A DNA stretch of 64,000 nt from Novosphingobium sp. ERN07 (lineage in GTDB: Bacteria > Pseudomonadota > Alphaproteobacteria > Sphingomonadales > Sphingomonadaceae): positions 1 to 64,000 of the forward strand of contig NZ_JABAID010000009.1 of the NCBI RefSeq assembly GCF_012641335.1, in the 5' to 3' direction. Made by a program: the position numbers and the translations under genes. Below the pieces are notes generated by a model, which worked only from the letters and a program-made list of their open reading frames with translations, was not told the origin of the DNA and ran no database searches. Below, piece by piece: positions 16,493-24,950 of the stretch (position 1 is the stretch's first letter; every line of letters begins with the position of its first letter).

Positions 16493-18151
16493 TTGGACGG
16501 GAAAACACGAAGACACAATGCTGGGCGTGTGGTGGCGACCGGCCGTGCCCTGCTGGCGCTTTCGTTTCTGCTTGCCGTCTGGCTCGAAAGCCATGAGCCG
16601 TCGCGCACGCAAGGTGTCAGTCTGCTGTTTTTGAGCATGTACCTGTCGTGGGCGGCGGCCCTGATGGTGATTGCGTGGCGCAGTTGGTGGTTTGATTATC
16701 GCCTCGCTCCGGTTGCGCAGGGCGTCGATATCTTCGTGTTTCTTGGTGCCGTCTATCTGACGGAAAGCCATTTTACCGAATTTCAAAGCCCGTTCCTTGG
16801 ATTGGCCGCATTCTTGCTCATTGCGGCGATGGTACGGTGGAACTGGCGGGCCACCGCGATTACGGCAGGTCTGTTGCTGGTTACCAATCTGATGTTTGGC
16901 CTGGTGCTCTACCGCATCGGGGTGGACATCGACTTGTTCCGATTCTCCCGCCGTATAATCTACGTGATAGTGCTGTCGGCCATGCTGGTGTGGCTCAGCA
17001 TGTCGCGTGGTTCAGGGCGTGCCGTTTCCATGCCCGAACCACCGGGCATTCCGGGGGAGCGGCGCGAGATCGTTTTCGACAGCACGTTGACTTTCGTCTT
17101 GTCGTTGCTGACCGCACGCAACGCCATCTTTGTCTTTGCCGGCAGCGAGGAGCCGTGGATCGACCTCCGCCAGATCGGTCCTGAGGGTCTGACCTCGCGC
17201 AGGCTCGATCCGGCAATCATTGCAGACGAACTGCTCGAGCTTCATCGCACAGCTTTGTTCAGTTGCAGCAAGCAGCGCGAACTGGCCGAAACCGATGAAG
17301 AAGGCGTGCTCATTGCAAGATCTGGACCGCTTGCGGGTGATATCTGCCCCTCGCTGACGCGGCAGTTTAATATTGATGAAGGGATAGCGGTGCCGGTCAG
17401 TTGCGCTGCCGGTTCGGGCCAGATCATCGTGTGGAATTTCGATAGCCCGTGTTTCGATGATATTCGTTTGCTCTCGGCCTTCGGCGAGGAGCTCGGCCAT
17501 GTCCTGGATCGCGAAGAAATGTCCCGCTTGGCAAGGGTCGAGGTTGAAACTGGTGTTCGGCAGGCCGTTGCGCGCGATTTGCACGATAGCGTCGCCCAGT
17601 TCCTCGCTGGCACGCTGTTCCGGCTGGAGGCGCTGCGACGCTGGGTCCACGAAGGCAACGACGCCGATGGCGAGATCGATTCGATCAAGAACGCCCTGCG
17701 CCGCGAACAGACCCAGCTCCGCCTGCTGATCGAACGGCTGCGGCGCGGTGAAGAAGGTGACCGGCGGGTCGAGATTGCCGAAGAGTTGCGGTCCTTGCTG
17801 CGCGAGGCGGGAACGCACTGGAACATTGCGACCCAACTTGTGCAGCCGCCATATGCGTTGCCCGTGTCGGTGCAACTCAGCCACGAAATCCGCCAGCTTG
17901 TGCGCGAGGCTATCGCCAACGCCGCCCGTCACGGAAAATGCCGCAAGGTTGTCGTCGGCATCGCGCATGAAGACGGGCAATTGCGGCTCGATATCAAGGA
18001 CGACGGCATCGGCTTTCCCGATTTTGCCGTCGCGCAAAGGCCGCGTTCGATCAGCGAACGGGTTGACGCTCTGGGCGGACAGTTCCACCTACGCGAGGCT
18101 GAGCGGGGTACGCACCTCGAAATCACCCTGAAATCAGGAGAAATCGCATGA
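16493..18151 (+). CDS. NarL-type membrane sensor histidine kinase (HisKA_3)
   Basis: 552 residues. Five or six N-terminal membrane helices (about 15-170) form the sensor part, then a GAF-like cytoplasmic region (about 190-340), a HisKA_3 dimerisation helix with ARDLHDSVAQFLAGTLFRLE (His near 364) and a HATPase domain (EAIANAARHGK, DIKDDGIGF). It should phosphorylate the response regulator encoded immediately downstream, whose start codon overlaps this stop. The start is a TTG with CGGGGAAAG before it; this is the weakest part of the call. Divergent from the membrane-anchored LuxR gene. Confidence 0.88.
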   Translation: MDGKTRRHNAGRVVATGRALLALSFLLAVWLESHEPSRTQGVSLLFLSMYLSWAAALMVIAWRSWWFDYRLAPVAQGVDIFVFLGAVYLTESHFTEFQSPFLGLAAFLLIAAMVRWNWRATAITAGLLLVTNLMFGLVLYRIGVDIDLFRFSRRIIYVIVLSAMLVWLSMSRGSGRAVSMPEPPGIPGERREIVFDSTLTFVLSLLTARNAIFVFAGSEEPWIDLRQIGPEGLTSRRLDPAIIADELLELHRTALFSCSKQRELAETDEEGVLIARSGPLAGDICPSLTRQFNIDEGIAVPVSCAAGSGQIIVWNFDSPCFDDIRLLSAFGEELGHVLDREEMSRLARVEVETGVRQAVARDLHDSVAQFLAGTLFRLEALRRWVHEGNDADGEIDSIKNALRREQTQLRLLIERLRRGEEGDRRVEIAEELRSLLREAGTHWNIATQLVQPPYALPVSVQLSHEIRQLVREAIANAARHGKCRKVVVGIAHEDGQLRLDIKDDGIGFPDFAVAQRPRSISERVDALGGQFHLREAERGTHLEITLKSGEIA

Positions 18152-18774
18152 TCCCCGTTCTCGTGGCCGATGATCACGGCTTCATCCGCGCCGGTGTCGA
18201 GGCAGTCTTGCGGGGTACGCGCTTCTCCATCGTGGCCGCCACCGCAAGTGGCGAGGAAACGCTCGATGCGATCAAGACGCACGATCCGGCAATCGTGCTG
18301 CTTGATATCAATATGCCTGGCATGAATGGTGTGCAGGCGTTGGAAGCCTTGCGTGAACGCGGTGATACGCGCCCGGTGGTTCTGCTCACTGCCGGTATCA
18401 ACGACCGCCAGCTCATCTCGGTCATGCGCGCTGGCGTCGAAGGTATCGTTTCCAAGGACGGCGCCGAAGATGGCCTCGTCGACGTTCTCGAAAAAGTTCA
18501 CGCCGGTGAAAAGGCCATCGGCCCCGATTTTCTCCAGCGCGCGCTCGATCTTTCGCTGAAGCCCAGCGTGCAGGGGCCGCTGTCGAAGCTCAACCCGCGT
18601 GAACGCAAAATTACCTCACTCGTCGCGCGCGGGATGCGCAATCGCGATATCGGTGCCGACCTCGGCATTGGCGAAGGCACGGTGAAGGTCTACCTCCACA
18701 CCATTTACCAGAAGCTCGGCATCGACAACCGTACCGAACTCGCGCTCATGGCGGTGAATGAGCAGGACGGGTGA
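18148..18774 (+). CDS. NarL/FixJ-family response regulator
   Basis: 208 residues: receiver domain (1-120) with acidic pocket ADD (residues 7-9), phosphoacceptor Asp53 in IVLLDINMPG and conserved Lys near 106, then a LuxR-type HTH (about 145-205: LNPRERKITSLVARGMRNRD, GEGTVKVYLHTIYQKL). Start overlaps the kinase stop (ATGA), so the pair is translationally coupled and almost certainly cognate. Targets are unknown; the neighbouring LuxR-TM regulator is a candidate. Confidence 0.93.
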   Translation: MIPVLVADDHGFIRAGVEAVLRGTRFSIVAATASGEETLDAIKTHDPAIVLLDINMPGMNGVQALEALRERGDTRPVVLLTAGINDRQLISVMRAGVEGIVSKDGAEDGLVDVLEKVHAGEKAIGPDFLQRALDLSLKPSVQGPLSKLNPRERKITSLVARGMRNRDIGADLGIGEGTVKVYLHTIYQKLGIDNRTELALMAVNEQDG

Positions 18775-18810
18775 GGGATCAAGCAGGCAGGTTCGGACGT
18801 TAGCTTGCGC

Positions 18811-19179
18811 ATGATCGCCCGCCGCTTGCCGCTCGCCATGCTGCTCCTCGCCGCCACGCCCGCCCATGCCGAATGGATGAGCGCGCAGCAACTCCACGAA
18901 ACCTGCACCACCGCCGCCCCCGTCGATCGCGCGATGTGCCTGTCCTATGTGATCGGCGTGCTCGACGGTTTCCGCGATCTCGACCGCCCGCCAAAAACCC
19001 CGCTTGATACCAGCGCCGGGCAGGTGCGCGATGTCGTCGTCCGCTACCTCGACGAACACCCCGAACAGCGCACTCTGCAGGGCCGCGAAGTCATCCGCGC
19101 CGCCATCGTCGCGGAATGGCCAAAACTCCAGCCTGCCAAGCCAAAGCCCCAGCCCAAACCCCGCAAGAAGCGCCGTTAG
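18811..19179 (+). CDS. Exported Rap1a/Tai-family-like small protein
   Basis: 122 residues with a signal peptide (ARRLPLAMLLLAATPAHAEW) and a mature domain with two cysteines (LHETCTT and RAMCLSYVIGVLDGF) that match the Rap1a/Tai fold, a family including immunity proteins against type VI amidase effectors but also many stand-alone periplasmic proteins. The C-terminus is a basic PKPQPKPRKK tail. It follows the response regulator by 36 bases in the same direction. A TTG two codons upstream is an alternative start. No effector gene is visible beside it. Confidence 0.7.
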   Translation: MIARRLPLAMLLLAATPAHAEWMSAQQLHETCTTAAPVDRAMCLSYVIGVLDGFRDLDRPPKTPLDTSAGQVRDVVVRYLDEHPEQRTLQGREVIRAAIVAEWPKLQPAKPKPQPKPRKKRR

Positions 19180-19180
19180 C

Positions 19181-20023
19181 TCACGCCGGCTCTAGCAGCA
19201 CGCTCGCCGCTGCCGTGTTGCTGATCGGGATGTGGTAATTGCGGCTGACCTCGGTCATCGCCACATCGCCCATTGCCCCGCGCGCTGCGATCCAGTTGAG
19301 GATTTCCACCCCTTGCGTCCCAGCAAGCTCGGCCACCTGTTCTGCTGAATGTCCGGTCAGTGCATCAGGGTTGGCGGCAAGGTTATCCAGACAGAACATA
19401 TCGTAATCCGGGTTCATGAAGCCCGCCCGCGGCCCGTCCAACTGGTGCGAAAGCCCGCCCGTTCCGCAGATCAGCACGCGCTCGTCGCCGCCCCAGCTCA
19501 TCAGCGCCCGATGCACCGCCCGTCCAAGTGCCAGGCACCGCTTCGGGCTGGGGAGGGGATACTGCACTGTGTTGATAGAGATCGGCACCAGCTTGATCGG
19601 CCAGCTTTCCACGCCCGGATAGACCAGCTCGAACGGGATCGACACCGCATGGTCGACCAGCATCTTCTGGCATGTCGTGATATCGAACTCGTCGCGCACC
19701 AACGCATCGATCACATGCCACGAAAGCGCCGGATGCCCTTCGAAGCTCTTGTAGACCGGCAGTCCCCAGCCTTCGTCCGCATTGTCATACTGCGGCGCGG
19801 CCCCAACTGCAAAGGTCGGCATCTTGTCGAGGAAGAAGTTCAGCCCGTGGTCGTTGGAAAACACCACCGCCACATCGGGCTTGGCTTCGGCCAGCCATTG
19901 CTGGATCGGCGGATAGCCTTCGAAGAACGGCTTCCAGTAAGGAGTCTCCTGATCCCCCCGCATGATCGCGCCGCCGATGCCGGGCACATGGCTGGTGAAA
20001 TACCCTCCGATGATCTTCGCCAT
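19181..20023 (-). CDS. ligB: Protocatechuate 4,5-dioxygenase beta (catalytic) subunit
   Basis: 280 residues, class III extradiol dioxygenase (LigB fold). With LigA it cleaves protocatechuate between C4 and C5 using Fe(II), giving 4-carboxy-2-hydroxymuconate semialdehyde. Iron ligands of the family are visible: His12 (YFTSHVPGIGG), the SNDHGLNFF histidine near 60 and the glutamate near 240; the base histidine lies in GTGGLSHQLDGPRAG. The ATG overlaps the ligA stop by one base (TGATG), giving His12 in the same position as Sphingobium SYK-6 LigB. No ligC, ligI or ligJ is adjacent, so the rest of the pathway must be elsewhere. Confidence 0.93.
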   Translation of the reverse strand: MAKIIGGYFTSHVPGIGGAIMRGDQETPYWKPFFEGYPPIQQWLAEAKPDVAVVFSNDHGLNFFLDKMPTFAVGAAPQYDNADEGWGLPVYKSFEGHPALSWHVIDALVRDEFDITTCQKMLVDHAVSIPFELVYPGVESWPIKLVPISINTVQYPLPSPKRCLALGRAVHRALMSWGGDERVLICGTGGLSHQLDGPRAGFMNPDYDMFCLDNLAANPDALTGHSAEQVAELAGTQGVEILNWIAARGAMGDVAMTEVSRNYHIPISNTAAASVLLEPA

Positions 20024-20421
20024 CACACGGCCTCCTTCACGCGGGCACCTGCGGGAATTTCATCCGCCCAGCGCACCAGCATCGCCTTGAATTCGTCGAC
20101 CGACATGCCCGTCTGCAGCGCGCCCAAATCCTGCACGCCCAGCCCGAAAATCCCCGCCAGCTTAGCGAGGTAATAGACGTTCCCGCCCGCATCGAGCATC
20201 GCCAGAACATCGCGCCGCGCCACCGCATCGCGCTGTTCCGCCGTCAGATCGAACTTCGCGCAATAGGCCTCCTCGTCGGCCAGAAAAGCCTCGCGGTTCG
20301 CCTTCTCGTTGAACGAAAAGCACATGGCGTTGAGCGCAAAGCCGCGCGTCGCCAGCCCACCATCGAACAGCGGAATCGCCCGCCGCCGCTCGTTATCGTC
20401 GCTCACAGGATCAAATGACAT
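20023..20421 (-). CDS. ligA: Protocatechuate 4,5-dioxygenase alpha subunit
   Basis: 132 residues, all-helical small subunit (LigA fold) that covers the active site of LigB. Recognised by ATRGFALNAMCFSFNEKANR and the ARRDVLAMLDAGGNVYYLAK segment that forms the substrate pocket lid. The ATG used begins MSFDPVSDD; an upstream in-frame ATG gives 16 extra residues without support. First gene of the ligAB pair, read toward ligB. A dyad GTATG-N5-CATAC lies 38 bases upstream, a likely operator. Confidence 0.92.
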   Translation of the reverse strand: MSFDPVSDDNERRRAIPLFDGGLATRGFALNAMCFSFNEKANREAFLADEEAYCAKFDLTAEQRDAVARRDVLAMLDAGGNVYYLAKLAGIFGLGVQDLGALQTGMSVDEFKAMLVRWADEIPAGARVKEAV

Positions 20422-20458
20422 CGAATCGCCCTCCCAAAAGGCTTGGTGGCGATAACTT

Positions 20459-20473
20459 GTATGCAACACATAC
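20459..20473. promoter_or_regulatory. Dyad GTATG-N5-CATAC upstream of ligA
   Basis: A perfect five-base dyad, overlapping TTGTATGCAA (20457-20466), lies just upstream of the ligA start. Its first eleven bases are shared in inverse orientation with the yghU upstream region. The form resembles operators of FCD-type GntR regulators; the regulator is not in the window as far as I can see. Confidence 0.4.
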
Positions 20474-20622
20474 GATCAGGCATTGACCCACATCAAAAAG
20501 CGTTTGGTCTGGTGCGCACCTGACATCCGTCAGGCGCTTGCGGCACCGGCCCGGTGCCGCATTCGAAACCGAAAGGTTTCGACACGCATAAGTAACGTAA
20601 CGGAATTTCCCCAATCCCGCCG

Positions 20623-21012
20623 ATGCCGTACCCCAAGCCCATGCCGCTTTCCAACGCCGAACGTCAGCGCCGCTATCGCCAGCGCCTCAGGGCCAAGGCC
20701 GCTGGCGCCAATGTGGTGGAGCAGGTCCGCATCACCGTTGAGCGCGCTGTCCTCGCCCTGTGGGACTATCACGAACGCCCCGGCCCCGGCGGCGTCCAAT
20801 GGCGCAACATCGATGGCTGCCAGACGCTGGACCAGTATCGGTCAGAGCTGGAACGCTCCCCCGCCAACCTCATCCAGGCCTGTCGCGCTTTCCTCCCCGG
20901 CTTCGAAGGCCTCACCCCGCAAGAGGCCCGCACCGTGGCCGACGTGATCGAGATCGCCGACGCCCTGCGCCTCGCGACTCCCACGCCCATCCATATCCCC
21001 GAACTGGTCTGA
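20623..21012 (+). CDS. Small basic protein of unknown function
   Basis: 129 residues. The N-terminus (PLSNAERQRRYRQRLRAKAA) is a short basic helix, like small DNA- or phage-associated proteins in alphaproteobacterial genomes; the rest is helical with no catalytic motif. It overlaps the opposite-strand gene by 171 bases at the 3' ends. A start at the internal ATG (MPLSNAERQ) is also possible. Codon use is typical for the genome. I do not recognise a characterised family. Confidence 0.6.
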   Translation: MPYPKPMPLSNAERQRRYRQRLRAKAAGANVVEQVRITVERAVLALWDYHERPGPGGVQWRNIDGCQTLDQYRSELERSPANLIQACRAFLPGFEGLTPQEARTVADVIEIADALRLATPTPIHIPELV

Positions 21013-21657
21013 ACGCCGAACCCGGCTCGCCAGCACTTCGTCCCTCATCGCGAGCAACCGCGCGTGCAGCGAAGCGCGTACCTCTTCCACCCGCACCATG
21101 TCCTCAGCCTCACGCTCAGCCGCCCACTTCGCTTTCAAGGCCTCATAAGCCGGATGCCCATCGCGCAAATCGGCCAGCTTAACCGCGCCATACTTCTCCG
21201 GTCGCCGCCCGCGCAGCAGGAACATCAGCAGCCCGGTATTGTGATGCGTCCACGTAGCCACGACTTTCCCGCGAGAGACCACGGGCCGCACTTCCCCCGC
21301 AATCGCCCGCTCCAGCGCGCAATCCTCCAGCCGCGAATACCCCCGCTCCACCGCCGCATCCCACGCGGCGGCAAAGTCTTCAGCCCCTGTCCGATGGCGC
21401 AACTTGTACAGCGCCTCCACCGAAGCCCCGATGCTCAGCGCAGCCTGAGAGACGATCCCCGTTGCGGCCAGCGTTTCGATAAACCGCCGCTGTTTGTCAG
21501 GCGTGATCGAATTGCGCCGGGGCGCGGCGTGCATATAGGGGGCAAAGGCCAGCAGCGGGTCATCGGCCGGAACGGCATCTACCCGCCGAACGCGTGACGT
21601 CCGCTTGCAACCGTGGGTCGCAATGGCGACGTCTGGAGCGGAATGACAATCACGCAT
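20842..21657 (-). CDS. Unknown protein, possibly terminase-small-subunit-like
   Basis: 271 residues. The central part (about 45-190: NSITPDKQRRFIETLAATGI, SQAALSIGASVEALYKLRHR, LLMFLLRGRRPEKY) has the helix-turn-helix flavour of phage terminase small subunits and related domesticated proteins; this is a resemblance only. The C-terminal 57 residues are encoded opposite the plus-strand gene and are low in structure, so an ancestral stop nearer residue 215 seems possible. An ATG 96 bases upstream is the alternative start; the one used has GAGTGG before it. Confidence 0.55.
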   Translation of the reverse strand: MRDCHSAPDVAIATHGCKRTSRVRRVDAVPADDPLLAFAPYMHAAPRRNSITPDKQRRFIETLAATGIVSQAALSIGASVEALYKLRHRTGAEDFAAAWDAAVERGYSRLEDCALERAIAGEVRPVVSRGKVVATWTHHNTGLLMFLLRGRRPEKYGAVKLADLRDGHPAYEALKAKWAAEREAEDMVRVEEVRASLHARLLAMRDEVLASRVRRSDQFGDMDGRGSREAQGVGDLDHVGHGAGLLRGEAFEAGEESATGLDEVGGGAFQL

Positions 21658-21759
21658 TCCACTCAAATAACCTATTTGGTTATCTGTAGGAAAGTTCTTT
21701 CGGAGCTTGGGTCGCGCTCCCGGTCGGCGCGTTGCTAAACCTGAAGCTCTCAAATAGCC

Positions 21760-23604
21760 TCACCAACTCTTGTTGATCGCCTTTTCCTCAAGCCATACGA
21801 AAGGGCCATCCGATGGCCATTGCCAGTCTGGCTCGTCCGAACCCAGCCCGATGAAGTCCCAAATCTTGTTGCCGTATCGCGCCGAAGCCTGAAAACTCAG
21901 TTTATCGCTCGTCACGGTATTCTTCTGCGCCTTCATCGAATCGCCGTCGAAGCCTGCCGCCCAGACGTAGGTGATGCCGCTGCTCGCTTCGCCTTCAACG
22001 ATGATGTAGCAGGAAACGGCGGCGGCTTCGCCCGAACCCTTTACGCTCATCGAAAACTTGCCGACAGCATTGAAGTCCGCTGCACCCGTGCCATCGGTAA
22101 TGTTGTATCCGATCTTTGCACTGCCCGCGATCTTGCCTTCGATCGTCAATGTCAGCGATGCCACCCATTCATGCAGCACTTTGGCCTGAAGCGTGATGGA
22201 CGGGGTGAGCGAGACGGTCGCGACCGTAAGATCCACACCAAGTTGCCACCTACGCCGATACCCTGCGAGATAATACGTGCCGGACTTCTTTGGGGCGGTT
22301 TGCTCCGCCCAGAACCGCGCATAGTTGCGGCCCACCAACAGGACGACCGAAGCCTTCAGGCCAAACGTCAGGGTTACGGGTATGCCAACCTTGGCCCCGT
22401 TCTCCAGAAGCCAGACAATCCGATTGATCAGATCCAGCCCGGTTTCCAAAGTCTCCTGCACGTCCTTGAGCATCTTGCTCAGATTGGCGGAATCGACGAG
22501 GCTCTTGCCGTTCCGGCTCAACTTGATCGATAGCGTGCCGTCGTTCGTCAGGCTTTTCAGCTTGTCGCCTTTGGCCTTGAACGAATCCGCCACACTTTTC
22601 GGCAAGGCCGTCGAATCGTATCGCTTCATGTCGGCGTCGATAGAGCCGCTGAAGGGGCCGCCATCATACGTGATCTCGGACGACGATCCGCCTACCTTGC
22701 TTTCGATCTTGCCGTACAGAAGCTCGTCGTTCTTGCGAACGGTGGATACCGAGCTCGATGATTCCAGCTTCTTCACGCTGCTCGTGACGCTTCTGGAATC
22801 GCTGCTCAATCGCGTGCCATCGCGATAGACCTTGCCGTGCATCACCGATGCGCCGAATTCCAGCTTGAAGCCCTGGCCCCAGTTGAATTCACCGACCCAT
22901 TCGTCAGCGATCACCAGCCGCGCCACCCCGGACAGCGATTTGGTCCGCTCTCCCGCTGCCGGAAACCCGCAACTATCGGCGGAGAAGACGACCTCTTCCT
23001 GCTGGCCAAAGATGAAGTCCGAGAACTTCGTGCCGCCGAAAATCGCCTTCACGAAATTGACCGCCGTCCATTCCTGCGTGCCGACCGCCAGTTCCTTCGC
23101 CTTGGGATCGGCGTCCTTCTGGTCGCCCGCCTTGCATTCAGGAGTGCGTTTGAAAACGGGATGCGCGCCGCACTGCGCCTTCATCTGTGCAGAGAACACC
23201 GCGCTGGACTTGGCGCTACCCTTTGTGGTTGTAAGCTCCGACGTTCGGGCCTGGCCGTTGCCTGATCCCACCTTGTCGCTCATCGTCGTGGCCGGCACGA
23301 TCTGCACGATCACCACCGCGTGGCTGCGCAGCAGATCGTTCATCTCATCGTCGATCCCGGCAACAGGCCCTGCAGCGGCTTGCTGCTGAGCGCCGGTCAC
23401 CGTCACGCTGCCTTTGGTATCCGATAGCGAAAGCGTCACGGATTTAACGTCGCACGGCACCAGCTTGGCCCGCATTTCGGGCGACAGGGGCGGAGTGCCA
23501 CCGCTGATCGTCGCACCCGGCGCCTTTGCCCGCAGCGGACACGCCTGAACCGTGCCACCGGCCTTGGCGCTCGTGCTCATCGTCGAAGGCGGCACACTAG
23601 CCAT
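21760..23604 (-). CDS. Large protein of unknown function, cassette gene 2
   Basis: 614 residues with no family I recognise. The first part is Ser/Thr/Ala-rich with scattered cysteines (QACPLRAKAPG, LVPCDVKSVTLSLSD, KAQCGAHPVFKRTPECKAGD). A Ser-rich middle (about 270-300) is followed by an amphipathic or hydrophobic segment (about 375-425: LDLINRIVWLLENGAKVGIP), then a beta-rich C-terminal half (LTLTIEGKIAGSAKIGYNIT). No signal peptide. The start with GGGAG seven bases upstream overlaps the stop of the 111-residue gene by eight bases, so the two are coupled. The layout recalls secreted effector or pore-forming proteins of polymorphic toxin cassettes, but no secretion gene is in the window. Confidence 0.65.
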   Translation of the reverse strand: MASVPPSTMSTSAKAGGTVQACPLRAKAPGATISGGTPPLSPEMRAKLVPCDVKSVTLSLSDTKGSVTVTGAQQQAAAGPVAGIDDEMNDLLRSHAVVIVQIVPATTMSDKVGSGNGQARTSELTTTKGSAKSSAVFSAQMKAQCGAHPVFKRTPECKAGDQKDADPKAKELAVGTQEWTAVNFVKAIFGGTKFSDFIFGQQEEVVFSADSCGFPAAGERTKSLSGVARLVIADEWVGEFNWGQGFKLEFGASVMHGKVYRDGTRLSSDSRSVTSSVKKLESSSSVSTVRKNDELLYGKIESKVGGSSSEITYDGGPFSGSIDADMKRYDSTALPKSVADSFKAKGDKLKSLTNDGTLSIKLSRNGKSLVDSANLSKMLKDVQETLETGLDLINRIVWLLENGAKVGIPVTLTFGLKASVVLLVGRNYARFWAEQTAPKKSGTYYLAGYRRRWQLGVDLTVATVSLTPSITLQAKVLHEWVASLTLTIEGKIAGSAKIGYNITDGTGAADFNAVGKFSMSVKGSGEAAAVSCYIIVEGEASSGITYVWAAGFDGDSMKAQKNTVTSDKLSFQASARYGNKIWDFIGLGSDEPDWQWPSDGPFVWLEEKAINKSW

Positions 23605-23932
23605 CACGTACTCCCAGGTGCAGGCATTCAAGCTGAAACACCTTCAATTGCCCCTCGCGCGAAGATGCCAGTATCGCCTGCGCTTCCTCGCCCATCAGCC
23701 AGTCGTCGCCGCGCAGCAACCGCACGCGCGCAAACCGGGCCACATCGTCTTCGCTCTCTATGCCAAAGCGCCGCGCAATCGTGAGTGACTGACCGCACCA
23801 TTCGGGCGGAGTATGGTCAAAAGGCTGGCGCAGTTCCGGCTGGCCCGAAAGCCATGCCGCCAGTCTGCGCGAATAATGCTGGTCTGCCTCAAGGGAATAG
23901 GCGTCGAAAGCAGGCGCTGAAATCGTGATCAT
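23597..23932 (-). CDS. Small protein of unknown function, cassette gene 1
   Basis: 111 residues, acidic, soluble, with a pattern of aromatic and charged residues (SLEADQHYSRRLAAWLSGQP, IARRFGIESEDDVARFARVR, RLLRGDDWL). In shape and position it resembles the small adaptor-like proteins coded next to type VI or polymorphic-toxin effector genes; that is analogy, not homology I can prove. A strong ribosome binding site (GGAGGG) precedes the ATG, and its end overlaps the start of the 614-residue gene. Divergent from cassette gene 3. Confidence 0.65.
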   Translation of the reverse strand: MITISAPAFDAYSLEADQHYSRRLAAWLSGQPELRQPFDHTPPEWCGQSLTIARRFGIESEDDVARFARVRLLRGDDWLMGEEAQAILASSREGQLKVFQLECLHLGVRDG

Positions 23933-24089
23933 CGCGGCTTCCCTCCAGCACGCCCGAATAAAAACCGCTGAAATAAAAACCGATTGAATGGTGCCGTCAA
24001 TCACGATTCGATTTCCATGCGGCTTTACAATGCACAACCACCATGAGAACCACCGGCCCCTGCCGCAAAAATAGAGGCGCGCTTTTCAC

Positions 24090-24836
24090 ATGCCCCATAC
24101 CATGTACTGGCTTGACGTTGATTGTGATCGCACCGGCCTGGATGTCTTCATCAACGGCATCCCGGCAGAGCGCCTGTTGCGCAGCCACGGCGGTCGCCTG
24201 CCGATCAACGAATTTCTTCAGCCGGGCCACAACCGGGTAGAACTGCGCCGCGGCCTCTGGCCCTCGTCAAAGGACGATGCCGAAGGCGGTGAGGGCAGCC
24301 TGAAGCTGACCGAAATCCGCTACGCCAATGCCACCAAACTCGATGAGCGGACCCTTTTTGAAACCGCCATGCCCTTCGATGCCAGTCCGCCGCGCGCAAC
24401 CCTCGTCACCGCCCAGTTCACTGCCGCAGAAGCACCGGCCCCGCCACCCACTTTCGGTTTCGATCCCATCGGCCCCGCAGAGCGGGAACGCATTCTTGAT
24501 CGGCTGGAACAGGTCGCCGGTTTCTGGCGAACCGGCAACGTCGCCGCCATTCTCGAATGGATGCGCCCCTACCTGAATGATTACGTGCGCAGCTACCCGC
24601 TGGAAAGCGCAGAGGCGATGGAAAGCCGCGTGCGCCGCATGGCCGAAGCCTTCGCCCGCGATGTGCCAGAATTTGACCGCACCAGCACCCTGATCGACCC
24701 GCTCCCCGGCACCCCCTTCGCAGACTGCCTAAGCCCCCGCGGCGCCGCCGTCCGCGTCCGCCGCTCTCAAGGGCCGGACTACGACATGTGGGCCGTCGTC
24801 GGAATCAAGGGCGGCGAAGTCGTACTGGTGAGATAA
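24090..24836 (+). CDS. Protein of unknown function, cassette gene 3
   Basis: 248 residues. The first 100 residues are beta-strand-like (MYWLDVDCDRTGLDVFINGI, NEFLQPGHNRVELRRGLWP), followed by a proline-rich linker and a helical domain (about 135-205: ILDRLEQVAGFWRTGNVAAI). The end, VRVRRSQGPDYDMWAVVGIK, is beta again. This recalls a carbohydrate- or protein-binding beta domain joined to a helical nuclear-transport-factor-like part; neither is certain. No signal peptide. Divergent from the other two cassette genes with about 157 bases between. A start at the internal ATG (MYWLDVD) is possible. Confidence 0.65.
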   Translation: MPHTMYWLDVDCDRTGLDVFINGIPAERLLRSHGGRLPINEFLQPGHNRVELRRGLWPSSKDDAEGGEGSLKLTEIRYANATKLDERTLFETAMPFDASPPRATLVTAQFTAAEAPAPPPTFGFDPIGPAERERILDRLEQVAGFWRTGNVAAILEWMRPYLNDYVRSYPLESAEAMESRVRRMAEAFARDVPEFDRTSTLIDPLPGTPFADCLSPRGAAVRVRRSQGPDYDMWAVVGIKGGEVVLVR

Positions 24837-24914
24837 GACCCAAGGCCCAGAAGCCGCCCACCCAAGCCCGCCACAAAAACGCCCATCGGCAAGTGAGAGG
24901 GACACCCCTTGAAC

Positions 24915-24938
24915 GCCGCTCCCGCAAGCGGGAGCGGC
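24915..24938. repeat. Perfect 11-bp hairpin GCCGCTCCCGC-aa-GCGGGAGCGGC
   Basis: Perfect inverted repeat with a two-base spacer, 13 bases before a second hairpin of related composition. No T-run follows, so it is more likely a small dispersed repeat than a terminator of cassette gene 3. Confidence 0.6.
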
Positions 24939-24950
24939 ACTCCCTGAACT

